Assembly (NCBI GenBank): GCA_019232735.1
Contig: JAFANL010000094.1
Coordinates: forward strand, 1 to 35,644
Reading direction: 5' to 3'
Source of the DNA: Aquitalea sp.
GTDB lineage: Bacteria > Pseudomonadota > Gammaproteobacteria > Burkholderiales > Chromobacteriaceae
DNA length: 35,644 nt
The position numbers and the translations under genes are program-made. Shown here in pieces: positions 8,505 to 15,517 of this stretch (its first letter is position 1; each line of letters begins with the position of its first letter). The notes under the pieces were generated by a model, which was not told the origin of the DNA, searched no databases, and saw nothing but the letters and a program-made list of their open reading frames with translations.

Positions 8505-8521
8505 TGCACCAAACTGGAACA
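8505..8521 (+). promoter_or_regulatory. NtrC (NRI)-like binding site upstream of amtB
   Basis: TGCACCAAACTGGAACA has the 17-base NtrC layout TGCACYA-N3-TGGTGCA: the left arm is perfect and the right arm matches 5 of 7. It lies about 140 bases upstream of the -24/-12 promoter, a normal enhancer distance. A second half-site, TTGGTGCA (8642-8649), lies just upstream of the promoter. Consensus match only. Confidence 0.55.
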
Positions 8522-8661
8522 ATAAACCCGACACAAGCACCATTTAGAGGCATTCCATGCCCGATATGACGCCATCGCACCAGAAGATGACTCACCAAAA
8601 ACGGGCAAACAACGACCATTTGCGGGCATTTGCAGTTCGATTTGGTGCACACCCCTGCCCG

Positions 8662-8678
8662 TTGGCATTCAGCTTGCT
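8662..8678 (+). promoter_or_regulatory. Sigma-54 (RpoN) -24/-12 promoter of the ammonium transporter gene
   Basis: TTGGCATTCAGCTTGCT fits YTGGCACGRNNNTTGCW at the key GG (-24) and GC (-12) with exact spacing. The predicted transcript starts near 8689, about 30 bases before ATG 8721. This also argues against GTG 8688 as the start codon. Nitrogen limitation acting through NtrC is the expected trigger. Confidence 0.75.
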
Positions 8679-8720
8679 TATTACGGTGTGGACAAAAAGC
8701 CGAAAACAACGGGACTCGCC

Positions 8721-9917
8721 ATGCCAAATTCATCATCAGACGTACTTTTTATCCTGCTCGGGGCCATCATGATCCTGGCCATGCATGCCGGGTTTGCCTT
8801 TCTGGAACTGGGCACCGTCCGCAAGAAAAACCAGGTCAACGCCCTGGTCAAGATTCTCACCGACTTCGCAGTCTCCGCCATTGCCTACTTTTTTGTCGGC
8901 TATGGCGTGGCTTATGGCGTCAATTTTCTGGGGGATGCCAGTCATATTGCTCAGCATCACGGCTACGAGCTGGTGAAATTTTTCTTCCTGCTGACCTTTG
9001 CCGCAGCCATTCCGGCCATCGTGTCCGGCGGGATTGCCGAACGGGCCAAATTCCATCCGCAATCCGCCGCCACCTTTTTGCTGGTCGGTCTGGTTTATCC
9101 CTTCTTTGAAGGCATGGCCTGGAATAATCACTACGGCGTACAAGACTGGCTGAACCACAGCTTTGGCCAGCCATTTCATGACTTTGCCGGCTCTGTCGTC
9201 GTACACGCAGTGGGAGGCTGGATCGGCCTGGCCGCCGTGCTGAATCTGGGGGCGCGCCGTGGCCGCTACAGCAAGGAAGGCCGCATCTCCGCCCACCCGC
9301 CCTCTTCCATTCCCTTTCTGGCACTGGGCGCCTGGATTCTGATCGTGGGCTGGTTTGGCTTCAACGTCATGAGTGCCCAGCGCCTGGACGGTATATCCGG
9401 TCTGGTGGCCATCAACTCGTTGATGGCAATGGTGGGAGGGACACTCAGCGCCATGTGGGCAGGCAAGAACGACCCCGGTTTCATCCATAACGGCCCGTTG
9501 GCCGGCCTGGTGGCCGTGTGTGCCGGCTCCGACATCATGCATCCTGTCGGTGCGCTGGTGGTGGGGCTGATTGCCGGTGGCCTGTTTGTCTGGCTGTTTA
9601 CCCAGACCCAGAACCGCTGGAAGATCGATGACGTTCTAGGTGTGTGGCCGCTGCACGGCATCTGCGGTGCCTGGGGTGGCATTGCCGCCGGTATCTTTGG
9701 CCAAAACGTACTGGGAGGTCTGGGCGGAGTCAGCATTCTGTCTCAGCTGCTCGGTACGGCGGGCGGCATTGCCGTCGGTTTTGGCGGTGGTTATCTGGTC
9801 TATGCTTTGCTGCGCAAAACCGTAGGCATCCGGCTGGACGAGGAAGAAGAATTCAACGGTGCCGACCTGAGCATCCATCAGATCAGCGCCACGCCAGACC
9901 GCGAAACCAACTGGTAA
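8721..9917 (+). CDS. amtB: Ammonium transporter, Amt/MEP/Rh family
   Basis: 398 residues from ATG 8721, with GGGA six bases upstream; this start begins the first TM helix directly, as is usual for Amt proteins. It has eleven predicted TM helices. The pore signature is complete: the Asp and first twin histidine in HDFAGSVVVHAVGGW, and the second twin histidine in PLHGICGAWGG. The C-terminal tail is acidic (DEEEEFNGADLSIHQ), as in channels that bind a PII protein. It conducts ammonium or ammonia across the inner membrane. No glnK gene lies next to it in this window, although amtB is often paired with one. A sigma-54 promoter and an NtrC-like site upstream indicate nitrogen control. Confidence 0.95.
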   Translation: MPNSSSDVLFILLGAIMILAMHAGFAFLELGTVRKKNQVNALVKILTDFAVSAIAYFFVGYGVAYGVNFLGDASHIAQHHGYELVKFFFLLTFAAAIPAIVSGGIAERAKFHPQSAATFLLVGLVYPFFEGMAWNNHYGVQDWLNHSFGQPFHDFAGSVVVHAVGGWIGLAAVLNLGARRGRYSKEGRISAHPPSSIPFLALGAWILIVGWFGFNVMSAQRLDGISGLVAINSLMAMVGGTLSAMWAGKNDPGFIHNGPLAGLVAVCAGSDIMHPVGALVVGLIAGGLFVWLFTQTQNRWKIDDVLGVWPLHGICGAWGGIAAGIFGQNVLGGLGGVSILSQLLGTAGGIAVGFGGGYLVYALLRKTVGIRLDEEEEFNGADLSIHQISATPDRETNW

Positions 9918-9920
9918 GCC

Positions 9921-9939
9921 CAGGCCACCATGTGGCCTG
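9921..9939. repeat. Hairpin just after amtB
   Basis: CAGGCCA (9921-9927) and TGGCCTG (9933-9939) form a perfect 7-bp stem with a 5-base loop, four bases after the amtB stop. No T-run follows, so it is not a classical intrinsic terminator; it could stabilise the transcript end. Confidence 0.4.
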
Positions 9940-9980
9940 AGCCCGGCTAGCATGGCAAAACTTGATCCGGCGCAGAGATT

Positions 9981-10048
9981 GTCCTGTTTACGCCAGCCCT
10001 GCCCTTACAGACAGGACCGGCTCCGCTATGCTGGAAAGTAGCGCTACT
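9981..10048. promoter_or_regulatory. Inverted repeats in the leader of the CACHE-PAS-GGDEF-EAL gene
   Basis: Two symmetric elements lie within 90 bases of the start codon. GTCCTGT (9981-9987) and ACAGGAC (10011-10017) are perfect arms with a 23-base gap. AGTAGCGCTACT (10037-10048) is a 12-base perfect palindrome, 20 bases before the ATG. They could be operators or leader hairpins. No known consensus is recognised. Confidence 0.3.
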
Positions 10049-10068
10049 CTCCGGCTGCGACAGTAAAC

Positions 10069-13000
10069 ATGAGCACGCAATTTCAACTCAGTGGCAGAGC
10101 ATCGCTGCGTACCCGCATCACGCTTGGTATGCTCCTGGCCCTGATTCTTACCCTATGGCTGGCCACCTGGCTGGTCAGCCATGGCTTGCGCCAGCAAATG
10201 GAAGACACCATTTCGGCCCAGCAGTTTTCCACGGTGTCGCTGGCGGCCCGGGAGGTGGATCGTTCGCTCAAGGAGCGCATGCAGGCATTGCAATCGCTGG
10301 CCCAGCACCTGCAGACCATGCCGCTGGACAAGGGACTCCAGCAGGAGCTGGAGCGTCGGCCCGTGCTGCAATTGCTGTTCAACTGGGGCATCGTGGTGCT
10401 GGACCAACACAATATGGCGATTGCCAGCACGCCACGTGATCTGGGACGTACCGGCAGTTCCTATAGCCAGCGTGATTATGTGCAGCAGGCCTGGCGCCAA
10501 GGCGGCATGTTGATTACCGAGCCCATGCGGGGCTACCACACCGGCCAGCCGGTATTTTCCATGCTCTACCCCATACGGGCAGCAAATGGTCATCCCATCG
10601 GACTCCTGATGGGCGTGACCAATTTGGCCCTGCCCAATTTCCTGGATGACATCAGTTCCGCCAAATACGGTAGCACCGGGGATTTCTTCATCACGGCCCC
10701 CCTCAGCCGGCGCTATATCGTCTCTTCCGACAAAAGCCGGCTACTGAAAGAAGGCCCCCCCGTTGGCATCAACCCCTTGTACGACCGCTATCTGGCCGGC
10801 TATCAGGGCTCCGGCATCGCCACCAGTTCGCGCGGCGTGGTGGAACTGTCCTCCAGTGTGCGTATCCAGTCCACCGGCTGGCTGATGCAGGCGGTATTAC
10901 CTGCGGAAGAAGCCTTCTTCCCCATCCGCCACATGCAACGACAATTGTTCGGCATGGCCCTGTGCCTGACTGTCCTGGCCGGTAGTTTCTGCTGGTGGTG
11001 GCTGCGTCGGCAGCTGCACCCCTTGGGGGAAGCCACACAGTTGCTCAGCCGCATGCGTGATGGTGAGCTACCCAAGCAAGCGCTGCCCGTACGCCAGCAG
11101 GACGAAATCGGTCTGCTGGCCAGCTCTTTCAACGGCCTGTTGCAACGCATCCTGCATGAAGAAGAACAAGCGGCAGAACACTCTGCCAACCGGCTATTGC
11201 GCAAAATCGTGTCGCATATTCCGGGGGTGGTGTTCCAGTACCGGCTCTTCGCCGATGGACACGGCTGCTTTCCTTTTGCCAGTGATGCACTGCGCGATAT
11301 TTACGGGATCTCACCACAAGACGTGCTACAGAGTGCCGACCCGGTGCGTGATCGGCTACACCCGGAAGATGCTGAAGCCTTTTTCGCTGCGCTGCACAGT
11401 TCCGCAGCCAATCTGAGCCAATGGCGCGCCGAGTACCGCATCTGCCTGCCGGATGGCCAGATCAAATGGCTGTTGGTGGAAGCCATGCCGGAACGGGAGG
11501 GCGACATACTGACCTGGTACGGTTTTATTGCCGACATCAGCCAGGCCAAGGCCATGGAGGCGGAGCTGCGCATCGCGGCCACCTCCTTCCTCACCCAGGA
11601 AGGCATCATGGTGACCGATCCGGATGGCATCATCCTGCGGGTCAATCCCTCCTTCTGCCAGATTACCGGTTACACCAGTGCCGAAGTGGTGGGCAAGGCA
11701 CCGTCCATACTCAGTTCCCACCGTCACCCGCCAGCCTTCTACCAGCAACTTTGGCAGTCATTGCAGCAGCAAGGCAGCTGGCAGGGAGAAATCTGGAACC
11801 GACGCCAGAATGGCGAGATTTTCCCGGAATGGCTCACCATCACCGCCGTTCATGACAGTGATGGGCATACCAGCCACTACGTCGCCATCTTCCAGGACAT
11901 TACCGAACGCAAGGCGGCCGCTGACGAAATACAGACCCTGGCTTTCTATGATGCCCTCACCCATCTGCCCAACCGCCGTTTGCTGCTGGACCGGCTGCAG
12001 CATGCATTGAGTTCTTCACGCGGCGGACAGCACTGCGGTGCCCTGCTGTTTCTGGATCTGGACAATTTCAAATCCCTGAATGACACCCTGGGCCATGACA
12101 TCGGCGATCTGCTGTTGCAGCAGGTGGCCGAACGCCTGCGCCACTGCGTGCGTGCCGGGGATACCGTGGCCCGGCTGGGGGGCGACGAATTCATCGTGAT
12201 GCTGGAGAATCTGGACCCGCAACACGAACTGGCCCTGCACAAGGCCGAGGGCGTGGGACGCAAGATCCTGGCCACACTGAATCAGCCTTATCAGCTGCGC
12301 GGCCATCATTATCGAGGCTCCTCCAGCCTGGGCATTGCCCTGTTCACCGACGAACACAGCAGCAGCGAAGACATCCTCAAACAAGCCGATCTGGCCATGT
12401 ACCAGGCCAAATCGGCCGGGCGGAATACCCTGCGCTTCTTTGATCCGCAAATGCAGGCGGAAATCAATATCCGGACTCAGCTGGAAAGCGAGCTGCACCA
12501 CGCGCTGGAGCGCAACGAATTCGAACTGCATTACCAGCCGCAAATCCAGCACCAGCACCAACAATCCTGTTTCGGTGTGGAGGCCTTGCTGCGCTGGCAC
12601 AGCCCACAACGTGGCCTGGTCCTGCCCGGTGACTTCATCCCGCTGGCCGAGCAGAGCAATCTCATTCTGCCCATTGGTCACTGGGTACTGCAGCAGGCCT
12701 GCTGGCAGCTGGCGGAATGGGCTGAGCATCCGCAACTGGCCACGCTGAGCATTGCCGTGAATGTCAGCGCCCGCCAGTTCCATCAGGCGGACTTTGTCCA
12801 CCATCTGCAGCAGTTACTGGAACACAGTGGAGCCAACCCGGCCCGGCTGAAACTGGAGATCACCGAAAGCCTGCTGCTGATGAAGCTGGATGATGCCGCC
12901 AGCAAGATGAACCAGCTGCGCCAGCTGGGGATCAGCTTCGCGCTGGATGATTTCGGGACCGGTTACTCCTCGCTGTCCTACCTGCGACAGTTACCGCTGG

Positions 13001-13305
13001 ACCAGGTCAAGATAGACCGCAGCTTTGTGCGCGATGTGCTGGACAACCCCAATGATGCCGCCATCTGCAAGGCCGTGATTGCACTGGGGCACAGTCTGGG
13101 GCTGAGCGTACTGGCCGAGGGCGTGGAAACCACGCAGCAATGCGGCTTTTTGCGCCAGCACGGCTGCCAGCAGGTACAAGGCTATCTGTATGGCAAGGCC
13201 ATGCCCGCCGAGCAACTATTGCTCTGGCTGAATCAGCAACAGCCCTTGTCCCGCCCTGATGATGCTGACCAACCGGCATCGCTCGCCAGCCCGGAAACAG
13301 GCTGA
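10069..13305 (+). CDS. Membrane c-di-GMP enzyme: CACHE-HAMP-PAS-PAS-GGDEF-EAL
   Basis: 1078 residues. TM1 about 16-37, periplasmic dCACHE-like sensor about 38-290, TM2 about 293-314, HAMP about 315-370, two PAS/PAC units (about 375-490 and 500-620; the second contains DPDGIILRVNPSFCQITGY), GGDEF about 630-785, and EAL about 805-1050. Both catalytic sites look intact. GGDEF is at 704-708 with the inhibitory site RAGD before it. The EAL triad starts at E838 (GVEALLRW), with the expected NVSARQF, EITES, DDFGTGYSSL and AEGVET motifs. It may make or degrade c-di-GMP, and which activity dominates cannot be seen. ATG 10069 lacks a good Shine-Dalgarno sequence. It is a stand-alone gene between amtB and the cytochrome unit. 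Confidence 0.93.
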   Translation: MSTQFQLSGRASLRTRITLGMLLALILTLWLATWLVSHGLRQQMEDTISAQQFSTVSLAAREVDRSLKERMQALQSLAQHLQTMPLDKGLQQELERRPVLQLLFNWGIVVLDQHNMAIASTPRDLGRTGSSYSQRDYVQQAWRQGGMLITEPMRGYHTGQPVFSMLYPIRAANGHPIGLLMGVTNLALPNFLDDISSAKYGSTGDFFITAPLSRRYIVSSDKSRLLKEGPPVGINPLYDRYLAGYQGSGIATSSRGVVELSSSVRIQSTGWLMQAVLPAEEAFFPIRHMQRQLFGMALCLTVLAGSFCWWWLRRQLHPLGEATQLLSRMRDGELPKQALPVRQQDEIGLLASSFNGLLQRILHEEEQAAEHSANRLLRKIVSHIPGVVFQYRLFADGHGCFPFASDALRDIYGISPQDVLQSADPVRDRLHPEDAEAFFAALHSSAANLSQWRAEYRICLPDGQIKWLLVEAMPEREGDILTWYGFIADISQAKAMEAELRIAATSFLTQEGIMVTDPDGIILRVNPSFCQITGYTSAEVVGKAPSILSSHRHPPAFYQQLWQSLQQQGSWQGEIWNRRQNGEIFPEWLTITAVHDSDGHTSHYVAIFQDITERKAAADEIQTLAFYDALTHLPNRRLLLDRLQHALSSSRGGQHCGALLFLDLDNFKSLNDTLGHDIGDLLLQQVAERLRHCVRAGDTVARLGGDEFIVMLENLDPQHELALHKAEGVGRKILATLNQPYQLRGHHYRGSSSLGIALFTDEHSSSEDILKQADLAMYQAKSAGRNTLRFFDPQMQAEINIRTQLESELHHALERNEFELHYQPQIQHQHQQSCFGVEALLRWHSPQRGLVLPGDFIPLAEQSNLILPIGHWVLQQACWQLAEWAEHPQLATLSIAVNVSARQFHQADFVHHLQQLLEHSGANPARLKLEITESLLLMKLDDAASKMNQLRQLGISFALDDFGTGYSSLSYLRQLPLDQVKIDRSFVRDVLDNPNDAAICKAVIALGHSLGLSVLAEGVETTQQCGFLRQHGCQQVQGYLYGKAMPAEQLLLWLNQQQPLSRPDDADQPASLASPETG

Positions 13306-13343
13306 AACAGGGAAAAACCGGCCATGCGTTGTAATTCAACATC

Positions 13344-13357
13344 ATGATATCAATCAG
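13344..13357. promoter_or_regulatory. FNR/ANR-like box, distal
   Basis: ATGATATCAATCAG matches 8 of 10 defined positions of TTGAT-N4-ATCAA. Its centre lies 35 bases upstream of the second, better box, in the AT-rich region before the Cyc2-like gene. Confidence 0.4.
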
Positions 13358-13378
13358 ATTTAACAATTAATTACATGT

Positions 13379-13392
13379 CTGATTTATATCAA
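13379..13392. promoter_or_regulatory. FNR/ANR-like box, proximal to the Cyc2-like gene
   Basis: CTGATTTATATCAA matches 9 of 10 defined positions of TTGAT-N4-ATCAA. A weak -10 (TACAGT, 13433-13438) would place the box centre near -60, the class I activator position. This suggests induction of the cytochrome genes under low oxygen. Consensus match only. Confidence 0.6.
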
Positions 13393-13482
13393 TCGTCCAT
13401 GCAGAAGGGCTACCAGCCAAGAAAAACAAGACTACAGTAAACGCACAAAGTCCTAATTAAAACCATATCTGGAGGCTCTGTG

Positions 13483-14826
13483 ATGAATACCTGTAGCAAG
13501 CTCAAGACAAGGGGCTGGCAGCTCATTCTGTCCACACTGTTATTGCTGTTGTGGCAAGTGCCGGCCTGGGCGCTGCCCAGCTATGCCCGCCAGACTGGCG
13601 AGGCCTGTGTCGCCTGCCACGTCAGCTTCCCGGAGCTGACCCCTTACGGCCGGCTATTCAAGCTGTCCGGCTACACCCTGGGTACCACCCGCCTGTTTCC
13701 GCTCGCCGCCATGGCGGTGGGCTCTGTCACCAAGGTCGCCAACACCCAGGGCAATGACACGTCCTACCCGCGCAACGGGGATGGCGTACTGGAGGGCGGC
13801 AGCCTGTTCATTGGCGGCAAATTGAACGACCATGTCGGCATCTTTTCACAATGGACGTTCAACAACCTCAATGCCACCACGCAGGGGGATGGCAGCACCG
13901 CATTCAGCGGACATACCTCAGTGGACAACCACGATATCCGCCTGGTCGACCATATCACCAGACAGGATCTGGACCTGATCTACGGCCTCAGCCTGAACAA
14001 TAACCCGACGGTACAGGATGTGTGGAACTCCACCCCGGCCTTTGCCTATCCCTATCAGACCTCCCGCATTGCCGGTGTGTGGGGGATTGCTGCACCCACC
14101 ACGCTGATCGAAGGCGGGCTGGCCCAGCAAGTGGCCGGTCTGAGCGGCTATGCCTTCCTGAACAAACAGTGGTACGCCGAACTGGGTGCTTACACCACGG
14201 CGGATGGCATGCTGTCGGTATTCAGCCATGGAGTGGACTTCACCAACCGCTTGCATGGCAGTGCACCGTACTGGCGCTTTGCCTGGAACAAGGACTGGAA
14301 CGAGCACTCGCTCACCATCGGTACCTTTGGCCTGGATGCCCGGGTCAATAGCGATGCCACCGACCCCAGTTCGCCCAGCGATCACTTCCGCGATATCGGA
14401 CTGGACTTGCAATATCAATACCTGTCCGACCCGCACTCCTTTACCACCCAGTTGTCCTATATCCACGAAAAAACCAGCTGGGATGCCTCCCATGTCGGCA
14501 ATGACCGTGACGGCCCCAACAGCTGGCGCAACAGCCTCCATGCCAAGGCTTCCTACTGGTATCAGCACACTTATGGCCTGACCCTGGGCTACTTTGCCCA
14601 GCACGGCAATACCGACTATCTGGCCAACACTAGTTCAGCCAATGGCAGCCCCGACACCAGTGGCTATATCGTGGAACTCAATTACATGATCCAGCCGAAC
14701 TGGCGCCTGGCACTGCAATATACCGGCTATAACAAATACCTTGGTGCCAGCAGCAACTACGATGGTAACGGGCGCAATGCGCGCGACAACAACACCACCT
14801 ATCTGTACACCTGGATTGCCTTCTGA
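13483..14826 (+). CDS. Cyc2-like outer-membrane fused cytochrome c-porin
   Basis: 447 residues from ATG 13483, with GGAGG seven bases upstream; GTG 13480 is too close to that site. A signal peptide ends at ...QVPAWA/LPSY. The mature protein opens with ARQTGEACVACH (haem cysteines C42 and C45, ligand H46). It continues FPELTPYGRLFKLSGYTLG, the diagnostic Cyc2 pattern of one c-haem just inside a porin. The remaining 380 or so residues alternate polar and aromatic residues like beta-strands (LDLQYQYL, ALQYTGYNKY) and end in Phe, the outer-membrane barrel signature. Cyc2 of Acidithiobacillus and neutrophilic iron oxidisers takes electrons from Fe(II) at the cell surface, but relatives also occur in bacteria with no known iron oxidation. 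A dihaem c4 cytochrome follows after 14 bases, as Cyc1 accompanies Cyc2. The family is well supported; the electron donor is inferred. Confidence 0.85.
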   Translation: MNTCSKLKTRGWQLILSTLLLLLWQVPAWALPSYARQTGEACVACHVSFPELTPYGRLFKLSGYTLGTTRLFPLAAMAVGSVTKVANTQGNDTSYPRNGDGVLEGGSLFIGGKLNDHVGIFSQWTFNNLNATTQGDGSTAFSGHTSVDNHDIRLVDHITRQDLDLIYGLSLNNNPTVQDVWNSTPAFAYPYQTSRIAGVWGIAAPTTLIEGGLAQQVAGLSGYAFLNKQWYAELGAYTTADGMLSVFSHGVDFTNRLHGSAPYWRFAWNKDWNEHSLTIGTFGLDARVNSDATDPSSPSDHFRDIGLDLQYQYLSDPHSFTTQLSYIHEKTSWDASHVGNDRDGPNSWRNSLHAKASYWYQHTYGLTLGYFAQHGNTDYLANTSSANGSPDTSGYIVELNYMIQPNWRLALQYTGYNKYLGASSNYDGNGRNARDNNTTYLYTWIAF

Positions 14827-14840
14827 GGGGAGCGCGCGAC

Positions 14841-15449
14841 ATGAAGCTGATCAATACCTTGCTGATGCTGGGCGTCAGCCTGACCACCCTTTGGGCCGAA
14901 GCCGCCGGCAACCCGGAAGATCTGGCCCGTCAATGGTGTGCCAACTGCCACACGGCTGATGGCAACAGCACCTCTCCGCTGTTTCCACGCCTGGCCGGCC
15001 AGCAGCAGGGCTATCTGGTGCAACAGCTGCAAGCCCTGAAAGCCCACAATCGCAGCGATCAATCGGCACACGATTATATGTGGGGCATTGCCGAAACCCT
15101 GGATGACGCCACCATCAATGGCATTGCCGCGTATTTTGCCAGCCAGAAACCACTGCCCAATACCGCAGCCGTGGACAGCAGCTTGCTCAGCCGTGGCCAG
15201 CAGCTATTCGAAAAGGGAGATGAAGCCAGAGGGACACCTGCCTGCGCCGCCTGTCATGGCCCGCACGGTGAGGGAAATGAATACGGAGGCCCCAGGCTGG
15301 CCGGGCAGCATGCCATGTATTTGAGCAAGCAGCTGCATGTATTCGAAACCGCGCAGCGCCCCTCTGCCGTGGCCATGCAGGCCATCATCAAGACCTTGAA
15401 CGAGGAGGATATCAAGGCGGTAACGGCCTATCTGCAAAGCCTGCACTAA
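14841..15449 (+). CDS. Periplasmic dihaem cytochrome c, c4 type
   Basis: 202 residues with a signal peptide (cleavage near ...TTLWAEA/AG). Two class I cytochrome c domains follow in tandem. Haem sites are CANCH (C33, C36, H37) and CAACH (C135, C138, H139), and plausible axial methionines are M80 and M179. Repeated PRLAGQ and the 'L-Q-L' helices are typical of cytochrome c4. It would carry electrons across the periplasm to a terminal oxidase or nitrogen-oxide reductase. It starts 14 bases after the Cyc2-like gene behind a GGGGAG site, so the two are one transcript. In the rus operon of Acidithiobacillus ferrooxidans the c4-type Cyc1 follows Cyc2 in the same way. A strong terminator ends the unit. 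Confidence 0.92.
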   Translation: MKLINTLLMLGVSLTTLWAEAAGNPEDLARQWCANCHTADGNSTSPLFPRLAGQQQGYLVQQLQALKAHNRSDQSAHDYMWGIAETLDDATINGIAAYFASQKPLPNTAAVDSSLLSRGQQLFEKGDEARGTPACAACHGPHGEGNEYGGPRLAGQHAMYLSKQLHVFETAQRPSAVAMQAIIKTLNEEDIKAVTAYLQSLH

Positions 15450-15465
15450 ACCGTAGCCAGTCCTG

Positions 15466-15517
15466 ACGCGCCCGCGGTGGCCGCCTTGAGCAGCCGCAGC
15501 GGGCGCGTTTTGTTTTT
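15466..15517. terminator. Intrinsic terminator after the cytochrome pair
   Basis: ACGCGCCCGC (15466-15475) pairs perfectly with GCGGGCGCGT (15499-15508), and the latter runs into TTTTGTTTTT. The loop is 23 bases. It ends the cytochrome transcript and borders the stop codon of the facing gene. Confidence 0.8.

Noticed and set aside
8688..8720. GTG 8688 as start of the ammonium transporter
   Set aside because: It coincides with the predicted sigma-54 transcript start, and the extra residues are not typical of the family.
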